Assembly (NCBI RefSeq): GCF_000820515.1
Contig: NZ_JXDG01000056.1
Location: 108,834-172,833 of the forward strand
Direction of reading: 5' to 3'
Length of the DNA stretch: 64,000 nt
DNA from: Pseudomonas batumici
Lineage (GTDB): Bacteria > Pseudomonadota > Gammaproteobacteria > Pseudomonadales > Pseudomonadaceae
Shown here: positions 24,086-32,603 of the stretch, piece by piece
Position numbering within the stretch: position 1 is the stretch's first letter
Layout: each line of letters starts with the position of its first letter
Notes under the pieces: model-generated
The model's input: the letters and a program-made list of their open reading frames with translations, nothing else
What the model was told of the DNA's origin: nothing
Database searches by the model: none
Translations under genes and position numbers: made by a program

Positions 24086-24652
24086 TCAGGTGCGCGGCAG
24101 GGTCACGCCACGTTGGCCCTGATACTTGCCGCCACGGTCCTTATAGGAGACTTCGCACTCTTCATCGGACTCCAGGAACAACATCTGCGCCACGCCTTCG
24201 TTGGCGTAGATCTTCGCCGGCAGCGTGGTGGTGTTGGAGAACTCCAGGGTCACGTGGCCTTCCCATTCCGGCTCCAGCGGCGTGACGTTGACGATGATGC
24301 CGCAGCGGGCATAGGTGCTCTTGCCCAGGCAGATGGTCAGCACGTTGCGCGGAATACGGAAGTACTCGACGGTGCGGGCCAGGGCGAAGGAGTTGGGCGG
24401 AATGATGCAGACGTCGCTCTTGATATCGACGAAGCTGCCCGCGTCGAAGTTTTTCGGATCGACGGTCGCCGAATTGATGTTGGTGAACACCTTGAACTCA
24501 TCGGCGCAACGCACATCGTAGCCATAGCTCGACACCCCGAAGGAGATCACCCGGTCGGCGCCTTCGCCACGCACCTGGCGCTCGACGAAGGGCTCGATCA
24601 TGCCGTGCTCTAGCGCCATGCGGCGAATCCACTTGTCCGATTTGATGCTCAT
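24086..24652 (-). CDS. dcd: dCTP deaminase
   Basis: 188 residues, the usual length of proteobacterial dCTP deaminase, which turns dCTP into dUTP for dTMP synthesis. Typical segments are MSIKSDKWIR at the start, SYGYDVR (about 56-62), PPNSFALARTVEYF, the GKSTYARCG loop (about 110-118), and the catalytic Glu region PLEPEWEGHVTLEFSN. The start is ATG 24652, giving this exact N-terminus; the long open frame upstream is not homologous. mrp/apbC and metG follow further right as in P. aeruginosa. Confidence 0.96.
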   Translation of the reverse strand: MSIKSDKWIRRMALEHGMIEPFVERQVRGEGADRVISFGVSSYGYDVRCADEFKVFTNINSATVDPKNFDAGSFVDIKSDVCIIPPNSFALARTVEYFRIPRNVLTICLGKSTYARCGIIVNVTPLEPEWEGHVTLEFSNTTTLPAKIYANEGVAQMLFLESDEECEVSYKDRGGKYQGQRGVTLPRT

Positions 24653-24848
24653 GGCGGGTGTCCTGAAATAGCGAGGTGGAGAAATTCTGTCCGGCATCTT
24701 ACCGGGGCGCGTCGTCGGGTTCAAAGCGTCGCGGTCTTTTCTCGCGGTAACAACGTGCACAGGCCCGACAAATCGGCCCTTTGAGCCGGGCCAACAGCCC
24801 GGCGTACCGCCGTCAGTCATGAAATAGGCGAAACCTGGGTGAAGACCA
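24653..24848. other. Gene-free stretch between dcd and the cold-shock gene
   Basis: About 200 bp carrying the dcd promoter region on the minus strand and the cold-shock promoter at its right edge. I see no other gene or repeat. Confidence 0.6.
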
Positions 24849-24877
24849 TTGGCACGTCTCGGAAAGTGGGGTATGGT
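24849..24877 (+). promoter_or_regulatory. Sigma-70 promoter of the cold-shock gene
   Basis: TTGGCA (24849-24854), a 17-bp spacer and TATGGT (24872-24877). It would start transcription near 24884, leaving a leader of about 145 nt. Confidence 0.65.
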
Positions 24878-24883
24878 GGCGCC

Positions 24884-25027
24884 ACTGTGCTGCTTGTGTC
24901 ACTGAGAATCTCTACACGATGTTGAATTTCGATCCAACCATCTCCAAGAATTTTTCCTGCTCTTTGCACTCAGTCTCGGCCAGGGCTTTTCCTGAGTCGC
25001 AGTTAACTTTGTCCAAGGAGACATCAA
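24884..25027 (+). promoter_or_regulatory. Long 5' leader of the cold-shock gene
   Basis: About 145 untranslated bases between the inferred start site and the ATG. Long leaders that refold at low temperature are typical of cspA-type mRNAs; the structure could not be computed here. A good ribosome site (AAGGAG) lies at 25015-25020. Confidence 0.45.
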
Positions 25028-25237
25028 ATGTCTAATCGCCAAACCGGTACCGTTAAGTGGTTCAACGATGAAAAAGGCTTCGGCTTCATCACTCCACAAT
25101 CCGGTGACGATCTGTTCGTACACTTCAAAGCCATCCAATCCGACGGCTTCAAAAGCCTGAAAGAAGGCCAGCAGGTCTCTTTCATCGCTACCCGCGGTCA
25201 GAAAGGCATGCAAGCTGAAGAAGTTCAAGTTATCTAA
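25028..25237 (+). CDS. Cold-shock domain protein (CspA family)
   Basis: 69-residue single cold-shock domain, an RNA/ssDNA-binding OB fold. RNP1 (KGFGFIT) and RNP2 (DLFVHF) are intact and the start reads MSNRQTGTVKWFNDEKGFGF. It acts as an RNA chaperone in the cytoplasm. ATG 25028 is preceded by AAGGAG. Pseudomonads have several paralogues, so I give no symbol. A strong terminator follows. Confidence 0.95.
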   Translation: MSNRQTGTVKWFNDEKGFGFITPQSGDDLFVHFKAIQSDGFKSLKEGQQVSFIATRGQKGMQAEEVQVI

Positions 25238-25253
25238 CTTGTACTGATCCAGT

Positions 25254-25287
25254 AAAAAAGCCCCGCCCTCAACAGCGGGGCTTTTTT
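25254..25287 (+). terminator. Rho-independent terminator of the cold-shock gene
   Basis: A run, stem gccccgc/gcggggc with a 9-bp loop, then six T. Confidence 0.93.
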
Positions 25288-25357
25288 GTGCCCGGGTGTT
25301 TTTGCCGCCGTGTGCGAGATATCGGGGCGTACGCCAATCAGCCATACGACACAAAAC

Positions 25358-25448
25358 CTGTGGGAGCCGGCTTGCCGGCGATAGCGATATAACAGCCGAC
25401 ATATCCATCGCCAGATAAAACGCCATCGCCGGCAAGCCAGCTCCTACA
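25358..25448. repeat. Paired REP element, GCCGGC class
   Basis: Left ctgtgggagccggcttgccg and right inverted gccggcaagccagctcctac. Sits between convergent cold-shock and mrp genes. Confidence 0.9.
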
Positions 25449-25495
25449 CGATCCGCGCCCTGCATTGATTCAGCGGGGCGCCCAAACCTCTCGTA

Positions 25496-26590
25496 TCAAT
25501 CGTCGCTGACGGTGATATTCGGCATCGCCTGGCTGACCGCTTCCTGCAACACGATCCGCGCCCCCACGTGCCGTGCCAGCTCCTGATAGACCATGGCGAT
25601 CTGGCTGTCCGGCTCGGCGATCACCGTCGGCTTGCCGCCGTCGGCCTGTTCGCGGATGAGCATCGACAGCGGCAACGAGGCCAGCAATTCGACGCCATAC
25701 TGGCTCGCCAGCTTCTCACCGCCGCCCTCACCGAACAGATGCTCGGCATGGCCACAGTTGGAGCAGATGTGCACCGCCATGTTCTCCACGACACCCAGCA
25801 CCGGAATATTCACCTTGCGGAACATCTCCACGCCCTTGCGGGCATCCAGCAGTGCCAGGTCCTGCGGGGTGGTGACGATCACCGCGCCGGCCACCGGGAC
25901 CTTCTGCGCCAGGGTCAGCTGGATATCGCCGGTGCCCGGCGGCATGTCGATCACCAGGTAGTCCAGGTTGCCCCAGTCGGTCTGGGTCACCAGTTGCAGC
26001 AGGGCGCCGGAGACCATCGGACCGCGCCAGACCATCGGTGTGTTGTCATCGGTCAGGAAGGCCATGGACATCACTTCCACGCCATGGGACTCGATGGGTA
26101 CGAACCACTTCTGTTCCTTGATCTTCGGCCGCGTGCCTTCGGCGATGCCGAACATGATGCCCTGGCTCGGTCCGTAGATATCGGCGTCGAGAATGCCGAC
26201 CCGGGCTCCTTCACGAGCCAGCGCCAGCGCCAGGTTGGCCGCCGTGGTGGACTTGCCCACCCCGCCCTTGCCGGACGCCACCGCCACCACGTTCTTCACG
26301 TTGGCCAGGCCCGGAATCTGCGCCTGGGCCTTGTGGGCGGCAATCACGCAATCGATCTCGACCTTGGCCGAGGCCACGCCGTCCAGGCCTTCGACGGCCA
26401 TCTGCAACATCTGCGCCCAGCCGCTCTTGAACAGGCCGGCGGCATAACCCAGCTCCAGCCGGACCGTGACGCGATCGCCCTGGATGTCGATGGCCCGCAC
26501 ACAGCCGGCGCTGACCGGGTCCTGGTTCAGATAAGGGTCGGTGTACTGGCGAAGGACGGCCTCCACCGCTGCGCGATTGACTGCGCTCAT
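25496..26590 (-). CDS. apbC: Mrp/ApbC iron-sulfur cluster carrier ATPase
   Basis: 364-residue P-loop NTPase of the Mrp/ApbC/NBP35 class that carries Fe-S clusters to target proteins. An N-terminal MIP18-like domain (about 1-90) precedes the deviant Walker A GKGGVGKST (about 108). DADIYGPSQG, DMPPGTGDIQLT and the cluster-binding CxxC pair in HICSNCGHAEH (near residue 284) are all present. The start is ATG 26588-26590; the longer open frame is an extension through metG's antisense strand. It is divergent from metG, as in other pseudomonads. Confidence 0.93.
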   Translation of the reverse strand: MSAVNRAAVEAVLRQYTDPYLNQDPVSAGCVRAIDIQGDRVTVRLELGYAAGLFKSGWAQMLQMAVEGLDGVASAKVEIDCVIAAHKAQAQIPGLANVKNVVAVASGKGGVGKSTTAANLALALAREGARVGILDADIYGPSQGIMFGIAEGTRPKIKEQKWFVPIESHGVEVMSMAFLTDDNTPMVWRGPMVSGALLQLVTQTDWGNLDYLVIDMPPGTGDIQLTLAQKVPVAGAVIVTTPQDLALLDARKGVEMFRKVNIPVLGVVENMAVHICSNCGHAEHLFGEGGGEKLASQYGVELLASLPLSMLIREQADGGKPTVIAEPDSQIAMVYQELARHVGARIVLQEAVSQAMPNITVSDD

Positions 26591-26728
26591 GGGCAACTCC
26601 CGAAAAAAGACTGAGTAAAACAGACAGCTATCGTAACCGTTCTGAGGCGCGGGCGCCTTGCAGGTGAAATAAATCGCCCGGCGCTTTATAGTGGCCGATC
26701 TCCGTTTCACTTCAAGTAGCCGAGCCCC

Positions 26729-28780
26729 ATGTCCGAGCCACGCCAGATCCTCGTCACCAGCGCCCTGCCCTATGCCAATGGTTCCATTCACCTTGGCCAC
26801 ATGGTCGAGTATGTCCAGACGGACATGTGGGTGCGCTTCCAGAAGCACCGCGGCAACCAATGTATCTACGTCTGCGCTGACGACGCCCACGGCTCGGCCA
26901 TCATGCTGCGCGCCGAGAAGGAGGGCATCACCCCGGAACAGTTGATCGCCAACGTCCAGGTCGAGCACAGCGGCGACTTCGCCGACTTCCTGGTGGAGTT
27001 CGACAACTTCCACTCGACCCACGCCGAGGAAAACCGCGAGCTGTCGAGCCTGATCTACCGCCGCCTGCGCGACGCCGGGCATATCGCCACGCGCTCGATC
27101 ACCCAGTATTTCGACCCGGAAAAGCAGATGTTCCTGGCCGACCGCTTCATCAAGGGCACCTGCCCGAAATGCGGCACCGAGGACCAGTACGGCGACAACT
27201 GCGAGAAATGCGGCGCCACCTACGCCCCGACCGACCTGAAAGACCCGAAATCGGCGATTTCCGGGGCAACGCCGGTGCTCAAGGACTCCCAGCACTTCTT
27301 CTTCAAGCTGCCGGACTTCCAGGCCATGCTGCAAGGCTGGACCCGCAGCGGCACCCTGCAGGACGCCGTGGCGAACAAGATCGCCGAATGGCTGGACTCC
27401 GGCCTGCAGGAGTGGGACATCTCCCGCGATGCGCCGTATTTCGGCTTCGAGATCCCGGATGAGCCGGGCAAGTACTTCTACGTCTGGCTGGACGCGCCGA
27501 TCGGCTACATGGCCAGCTTCAAGAACCTCTGCGCACGTCGTCCGGAACTGGACTTCGACGCGTTCTGGGGCAAGGACTCCACGGCCGAGCTGTACCACTT
27601 CATCGGCAAGGACATCGTCAACTTCCACGCCCTGTTCTGGCCGGCGATGCTCGAAGGTGCCGGCTACCGCAAGCCGACCGGCATCAACGTGCACGGCTAC
27701 CTGACCGTCAACGGCCAGAAGATGTCCAAGTCGCGCGGCACCTTCATCAAGGCCCGCACCTACCTGGACCACCTGTCCCCGGAATACCTGCGCTACTACT
27801 ACGCGGCCAAGCTGGGCAAGGGCGTCGACGACCTGGACCTGAACCTGGAAGACTTCGTGCAGAAGGTCAACTCGGACCTGGTGGGCAAGGTGGTCAACAT
27901 CGCCAGCCGTTGCGCCGGTTTCATCCACAAGGGCAATGCCGGTGTGCTGGTGGCCGGCAACGCCGCGCCGGAACTGACCGACGCCTTCCTGGCCGCCACC
28001 CCGAGCATCGCCGAGGCCTACGAGGCGCGGGATTTCGCCCGGGCCATGCGTGAAATCATGGCGCTGGCCGACCGCGCCAACGCCTGGATCGCCGACAAGG
28101 CGCCCTGGTCCCTGGCCAAGCAGGAAGGCAAGCAGGACGAAGTCCAGGCCGTCTGCGCCGTGGGCATCAACCTGTTCCGCCAGTTGATCATCTTCCTCAA
28201 GCCGGTACTGCCGCTGCTGGCCGCCGATGCCGAGGCGTTCCTCAATGTCGCGCCGCTGACCTGGAACGATCACGCCACCTTGCTCGCCGATCATCAACTG
28301 AACGAGTTCAAGCCGCTGATGACCCGTATCGATCCGGCCAAGGTCCAGGCCATGACCGACGCATCGAAGGAAGACCTCGCCGCCAGCCAGACCGACACCG
28401 GCTCCGCCGCGTCCCAGGGCAATGGCGAACTGGCCAAGGATCCGCTGTCGGCCGAAATCGACTTCGACACCTTCGCCTCCGTCGACCTGCGCGTCGCGCT
28501 GATTCTCAAGGCCGAGGCCGTGGACGGTGCGGACAAGCTGCTGCGCCTGACCCTGGATATCGGCGACGAACAACGCAACGTGTTCTCCGGGATCAAGAGC
28601 GCCTACCCGAACCCGGCCGAGCTGGAAGGTCGCCTGACCATGATGATCGCCAACCTCAAGCCACGGAAAATGCGCTTTGGCATCTCCGAGGGCATGGTGA
28701 TGGCGGCGGGCCCCGGCGGTGAGGAAATCTACCTGCTGAGCCCGGACAGCGGCGCCAAGCCAGGCCAGCGGATCAAGTAA
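26729..28780 (+). CDS. metG: Methionyl-tRNA synthetase
   Basis: 683-residue class I synthetase charging tRNA-Met. Present are the HIGH-like motif NGSIHLGHM (about 16-24), a zinc knuckle with four Cys (CPKCG and CEKCG, about 146-161), the KMSKS loop (GQKMSKSRGT, about 331), the anticodon-binding helical domain, and a C-terminal EMAP/Trbp111-type tRNA-binding domain (about 580-683, SVDLRVALIL) that mediates dimerisation. Length fits the dimeric long form. Monocistronic by spacing; divergent from apbC. Confidence 0.97.
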   Translation: MSEPRQILVTSALPYANGSIHLGHMVEYVQTDMWVRFQKHRGNQCIYVCADDAHGSAIMLRAEKEGITPEQLIANVQVEHSGDFADFLVEFDNFHSTHAEENRELSSLIYRRLRDAGHIATRSITQYFDPEKQMFLADRFIKGTCPKCGTEDQYGDNCEKCGATYAPTDLKDPKSAISGATPVLKDSQHFFFKLPDFQAMLQGWTRSGTLQDAVANKIAEWLDSGLQEWDISRDAPYFGFEIPDEPGKYFYVWLDAPIGYMASFKNLCARRPELDFDAFWGKDSTAELYHFIGKDIVNFHALFWPAMLEGAGYRKPTGINVHGYLTVNGQKMSKSRGTFIKARTYLDHLSPEYLRYYYAAKLGKGVDDLDLNLEDFVQKVNSDLVGKVVNIASRCAGFIHKGNAGVLVAGNAAPELTDAFLAATPSIAEAYEARDFARAMREIMALADRANAWIADKAPWSLAKQEGKQDEVQAVCAVGINLFRQLIIFLKPVLPLLAADAEAFLNVAPLTWNDHATLLADHQLNEFKPLMTRIDPAKVQAMTDASKEDLAASQTDTGSAASQGNGELAKDPLSAEIDFDTFASVDLRVALILKAEAVDGADKLLRLTLDIGDEQRNVFSGIKSAYPNPAELEGRLTMMIANLKPRKMRFGISEGMVMAAGPGGEEIYLLSPDSGAKPGQRIK

Positions 28781-28892
28781 GCACCGCCCTCCGCTCGCGG
28801 GCCATGTGCAATCGTGGTCCGCGACGCTGCAAAACTGGTACGCAGTCCTTCCTTGCCGGATAATCAGCCTTGTTCGCTAATCCGGCATACCC

Positions 28893-29477
28893 ATGATCGA
28901 TCTTGTTGCCCCCCTCGTCAGTGCTGCGCTGCTCAACAACTTCGTGTTGCACTGGGCGCTGGGCGTCGATCCGTTGCTGCAAGCCCGACCCACGTCCGGG
29001 GATCGTCTTGCACTCCATGCGCTGGGCATTGCCACCAGCGCACTGATGCTGGTCGCCACACTGATCAGTCACACGCTCTACCACTACGTGCTGGTGCCCC
29101 AGGGCCTGGAGGCCTTGAAACTGTTCGTCTTCCTGCCCACCAGCGTCTTGCTGGTCGGCCCGGTCCTGAGCGTGCTTGCTCGCGGCCTGCCACGCCTGCC
29201 CTTTGCCGGACTCGCGCCCCTGCTGCTGGGCAACGCCGGCATCCTCGGCCTGACCCTGCTCAACGCCGCCGACGACAAGGGGCTGGCCCGGGCAGTCGCC
29301 ACGAGCCTGGGCGCCGGGCTGGGTTTCTGGCTGGTCCTGAGCCTGTTCAGCGACCTGCGACAACGCACCCTCCACGAGGATATCCCCCTGCCCTTTCGCG
29401 GCCTGCCGATCGACCTGATCGGTGCCGGCCTGATCGGCCTGGCCTTCCTCGGTTTTACTGCATTGGTCAAACCATGA
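28893..29477 (+). CDS. rnfA: Rnf/Rsx electron transport complex subunit A
   Basis: 194-residue membrane protein with six hydrophobic segments, matching RnfA, which with RnfE and RnfD forms the membrane core of the ferredoxin:NAD oxidoreductase/SoxR-reducing complex. LLNNFVLHWALGVDP near the start corresponds to the family's LVNNFVL segment. First gene of a tightly packed rnfA-B-D-G-E cluster with overlapping starts. The ribosome site before ATG 28893 is weak. Downstream overlaps with rnfB by 4 bp (ATGA). Confidence 0.9.
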   Translation: MIDLVAPLVSAALLNNFVLHWALGVDPLLQARPTSGDRLALHALGIATSALMLVATLISHTLYHYVLVPQGLEALKLFVFLPTSVLLVGPVLSVLARGLPRLPFAGLAPLLLGNAGILGLTLLNAADDKGLARAVATSLGAGLGFWLVLSLFSDLRQRTLHEDIPLPFRGLPIDLIGAGLIGLAFLGFTALVKP

Positions 29478-30307
29478 GCCTGATTCAACGTATCGATGCC
29501 CTGCTGCCGCAGACCCAATGCGGCAAATGCGGGCACCCGGGCTGCAAGCCCTACGCCGAAGGCATCGCCCGGGGCGAAGCGATCAACAAGTGCCCGCCGG
29601 GCGGTGGCGAAACCATTGCCGCCCTGGCCGAGCTGCTGCAGGTGCCGGTACTGGCGCTGGACCCCGAGCGCGGCAGCGCACCGGCCCAGGTCGCATTTAT
29701 CCGCGAGGCCGAGTGCATCGGCTGCACCAAGTGCATCCAGGCCTGTCCGGTGGATGCCATAGTCGGAGCCGCCAAGTGGATGCACAGCGTGATCATCGAC
29801 GAGTGCACCGGCTGCGACCTGTGCGTCGCCCCCTGCCCGGTGGATTGCATCGAGATGCATCCGTTGCCCATGGCCCAGGTCGTAGCGGTGGTCGGCGGCC
29901 TGGCCCACAGCGCCGAAGAACTCAGGGCCCGCACGGAGAAACGCAATCATGCCCGCCGGCGCTTCGAAAGCCGTAACGCACGGCTGCACGCCGAAGAGCA
30001 GCGCAAGCAGGCTGAACGCCTGGCCCGTACGCAACGCGCAGCGCAACCCGAGCCGGTCGCCGCCAGCAACCCGGTGCAGGACGCCATTGCGCGGATCAAG
30101 GCGCAGAAGGCCGCGGCCGCCGATGCCGCGTTGAAAAAAGCCAAGATCGATCTGGCCATGAGCCGGGCGCAACTGAACAAATCGCTGAAAGCCTTCGGCC
30201 ATCCGCCGATCGCCGAACAGGCCGCGCAACTGGTGCAGCTGCAACAGCAATTCGAGGCGGCGGAGCAGGCCCTGCGCGCCGCCGAGGAGGCCCATGCGTC
30301 CACCTGA
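29474..30307 (+). CDS. rnfB: Rnf/Rsx subunit B, no N-terminal anchor and long helical tail
   Basis: 277-residue iron-sulfur protein. It begins directly at the 4Fe-4S domain (LPQTQCGKCGHPGCKPYAEG), so the hydrophobic N-terminal anchor of most RnfB proteins is absent. Two ferredoxin-type 4Fe-4S motifs follow (CIGCTKCIQACPVD and CTGCDLCVAPCPVD, about 84-125). From about 150 to the end is an Ala/Gln/Arg/Lys-rich helical tail including DAIARIKAQKAAAADAALKK, which recalls the C-terminal tail of RnfC/RsxC. ATG 29474 overlaps the rnfA stop. The gene overlaps rnfD by 14 bp, and no rnfC lies between them. Confidence 0.88.
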   Translation: MSLIQRIDALLPQTQCGKCGHPGCKPYAEGIARGEAINKCPPGGGETIAALAELLQVPVLALDPERGSAPAQVAFIREAECIGCTKCIQACPVDAIVGAAKWMHSVIIDECTGCDLCVAPCPVDCIEMHPLPMAQVVAVVGGLAHSAEELRARTEKRNHARRRFESRNARLHAEEQRKQAERLARTQRAAQPEPVAASNPVQDAIARIKAQKAAAADAALKKAKIDLAMSRAQLNKSLKAFGHPPIAEQAAQLVQLQQQFEAAEQALRAAEEAHAST

Positions 30308-31286
30308 AAGACCCGATGAGCGCACCCGCCAGGCCATGCAATGGGTGTTGCTCGCCACCTTGCCGGGGATCGCGGTGCTGCTCTGGCTCCAGGGCTGGGC
30401 CATCCTGATCAACCTGCTGCTGGCCGGCGGCACTGCGCTGGCGGCCGAAGCGCTGGCCCTGGGTTTGCGTCGTCGCCCGGTAGCCCCCGCGCTGATGGAC
30501 GGCAGCGCCCTGGTCAGCGCCACCCTGCTGGCCATTGCCCTGCCACCCTACTGCCCCTGGTGGCTGACCGTCACGGCCTCGGCCAGCGCCTTGCTGTTCG
30601 GCAAACACTTGTACGGCGGCCTGGGGAAAAATCCGTTCAACCCAGCCATGCTCGGTTATGCCCTGGTCCTCGTCACCTTCCCCGGCCCCATGACCCATTG
30701 GTCGATCAACCATGGCATGGACCTGCTCGGCGGCCTGCAGTCCGTGTTCGGTATTCATCTCGCCGGGCAACCGGACGCCTGGGCCACGGCCACGGCGCTG
30801 GACGCCCTGCGCATCAACAAGAGCCTGACCCTCGACGAACTCTTCACCAGCAACCCCGCCTTCGGACATTTCGGCGGCAAGGGCAGCGAATGGCTCAATC
30901 TGGCGTTTCTCGCCGGTGGCGCCTTCCTGCTCAGGCAAAAAGTGTTCAGTTGGCACGCACCGCTGGGCATGCTCGGCAGCCTGTTTGTCCTCAGCCTGCT
31001 GTGCTGGAATGGGTCCGGGTCGGACTCCCACGGCTCGCCGCTGTTTCACCTGCTGAGCGGCGCCACCATGCTCGGTGCGTTTTTCATCGTCACCGAACCG
31101 GTCTCCGGCGCCAGAAGCCCCAGGGCGCGCCTGCTGTTCGGCATCGGGGCCGGCAGCCTGACCTACATGATCCGAACCTGGGGCGGCTACCCCGATGGCG
31201 TGGCCTTCGCGGTGCTGTTGATGAACCTGGCCGTACCGTCCCTGGAACGCCTGGCAGCCCGCCGCGTGGAGGAACCGACCGCGTGA
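30294..31286 (+). CDS. rnfD: Rnf/Rsx subunit D
   Basis: 330-residue membrane protein with multiple hydrophobic segments. RnfD carries a covalent FMN on Thr in the motif SGATM; here HLLSGATMLGAFFIVTEP near residue 253 fits, as does GKNPFNPAMLGYALVL (about 111-126). It should form part of the ion-pumping core. ATG 30294 lies behind GAGGAGG inside the rnfB tail and the stop overlaps the rnfG GTG. Normally rnfC precedes rnfD; it is missing here. Confidence 0.92.
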   Translation: MRPPERPDERTRQAMQWVLLATLPGIAVLLWLQGWAILINLLLAGGTALAAEALALGLRRRPVAPALMDGSALVSATLLAIALPPYCPWWLTVTASASALLFGKHLYGGLGKNPFNPAMLGYALVLVTFPGPMTHWSINHGMDLLGGLQSVFGIHLAGQPDAWATATALDALRINKSLTLDELFTSNPAFGHFGGKGSEWLNLAFLAGGAFLLRQKVFSWHAPLGMLGSLFVLSLLCWNGSGSDSHGSPLFHLLSGATMLGAFFIVTEPVSGARSPRARLLFGIGAGSLTYMIRTWGGYPDGVAFAVLLMNLAVPSLERLAARRVEEPTA

Positions 31287-31882
31287 ACAGAACCGCCTCG
31301 GCAATCATCCTGCTGGCCGTGGCCGGGCTCGGGATCGGCCTGACCTGGCTGGCGCAGCAACAGGCGCTGCCGCTCGTCGAGGAACAAAGGGCAGCGATCG
31401 AAAACCGCAGGCTGCTCGACGTCCTGCCGCCGGGACAATACGAGAGCCGCCCCTTGCTGTTGGAGGCGGCGCAGCAACCCGACAGCCTGCTGCTCGGCGG
31501 CACCCTGATGCTCCAGGGCGGGCAACCGACCGCGGTGGTCCTGCAGAGTCGAACCCAGGGCTACGGCGGCCCGCTGGAGCTGATGATCGGGATTGGCATG
31601 AACGGCAGGCTGCTCGGCATCAAGACCCTGTCGCACTCGGAGACACCCGGACTGGGGGCGAAAATCGCCGACCAGGGCAGCCCCTGGTTGCAGCACTTTC
31701 TGGGCAAGTCCCGCGCGGATACGCCCGATGCCGACTGGAATCTGAAAAAAGACGGTGGCCAATTCGACCAGATCGCCGGGGCGACGATCACCTCCCGTGC
31801 TGCCACCCATGCCATTCATGACGCCCTGCGCTACTTCGATGAACACCAGGCACAGCTCACCGGAAAGACCGCCCATGAATAA
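31283..31882 (+). CDS. rnfG: Rnf/Rsx subunit G
   Basis: 199-residue protein with one N-terminal membrane segment (about 5-24) and a periplasmic FMN-binding domain. The flavinylation motif S/A-G-A-T-x-T is seen as IAGATITSRA near residue 169, with ETPGLGAKIAD upstream as in the family. Start is the GTG at 31283, overlapping the rnfD stop, behind GGAGGAACC. Located between rnfD and rnfE as in typical rnf clusters. Confidence 0.9.
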   Translation: MNRTASAIILLAVAGLGIGLTWLAQQQALPLVEEQRAAIENRRLLDVLPPGQYESRPLLLEAAQQPDSLLLGGTLMLQGGQPTAVVLQSRTQGYGGPLELMIGIGMNGRLLGIKTLSHSETPGLGAKIADQGSPWLQHFLGKSRADTPDADWNLKKDGGQFDQIAGATITSRAATHAIHDALRYFDEHQAQLTGKTAHE

Positions 31883-32480
31883 ACCCGCGATGCTCCAGGG
31901 GACACTGGTCCTGGCGCCGCTGCTCGGCGCCAGCGACTCGCTGGTCAAGGCGCTTTCGATGTGGCTGCTGAGCCTGATCGTGATCGGCGCCTACGGCCTG
32001 TCGAGCCGAACACTCAAGCCCTGGATTCACCCGGACCTGGGAGGGCTGGCCAGTATCCTGCTGGCCGCCACACTGGTCAGCTGCCTTTCGCTCGGCCTCC
32101 AGGCCCGGGCCTGGGAACTGCACCAGGCCCTGGGTATCTACCCGGCCCTGCTCAGCCTGCAATGTCTGCTCCTGGAACGCCTCGGGGCGTTCGAGCGTCG
32201 CAACCTGGCCAACAGCGCCGCGCTGCTCGCCAGCCTGGGGGCGGGACTGCTGCTCATGGGGGCGCTACGGGAACTGCTGGGCAACGGCACGCTGCTGGGT
32301 CAGCTGCGCTGGCTGGTCCCGACCGTGAGCGAGCTGCCACGCCTGTGGGCCGCACAAGACGGATTGCGCCTGGCCACCCTGACACCGGGTGCGTTCATTC
32401 TCCTGGGGCTGCTGCTGGCCGCCAGACAGGCCTTGCGCCATCACCGGTCAGCCAAACCGAATTCGCCCTTGGGCCCATAA
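31875..32480 (+). CDS. rnfE: Rnf/Rsx subunit E
   Basis: 201-residue membrane protein, paralogous to RnfA, with about six hydrophobic segments. The family motif GLCPLLAV is represented by VLAPLLGASDSLVKAL (about 12-27), and LGIYPALLSLQCLLLERLGA (about 91-110) matches the segment with the conserved Cys. ATG 31875 overlaps the end of rnfG by 8 bp. Last gene of the cluster; a paired REP and nth follow. Confidence 0.85.
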   Translation: MNKPAMLQGTLVLAPLLGASDSLVKALSMWLLSLIVIGAYGLSSRTLKPWIHPDLGGLASILLAATLVSCLSLGLQARAWELHQALGIYPALLSLQCLLLERLGAFERRNLANSAALLASLGAGLLLMGALRELLGNGTLLGQLRWLVPTVSELPRLWAAQDGLRLATLTPGAFILLGLLLAARQALRHHRSAKPNSPLGP

Positions 32481-32486
32481 TTAAAC

Positions 32487-32569
32487 CTGTAGGAGCATGG
32501 CTTGCCAGCGAAGCTTTTGGCGGCCTTGAGGACGCCTTCGCTGGAAATGGCAAACCATGCTCCTACAGG
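32487..32569. repeat. Paired REP element, GCATGGCTTGCC class
   Basis: ctgtaggagcatggcttgcc at the left and aaccatgctcctacagg at the right. A distinct REP sequence class from the other elements in the window. It lies just upstream of nth. Confidence 0.88.
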
Positions 32570-32603
32570 TGCCGTGTACAACCTTAAAGGAATCCACCGC
32601 CCC

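Noticed and set aside
26591..28573. Apparent long fusion of apbC with upstream sequence (1025 codons)
   Set aside because: The extension is antisense to metG and has no homology; apbC has a natural start at 26590.
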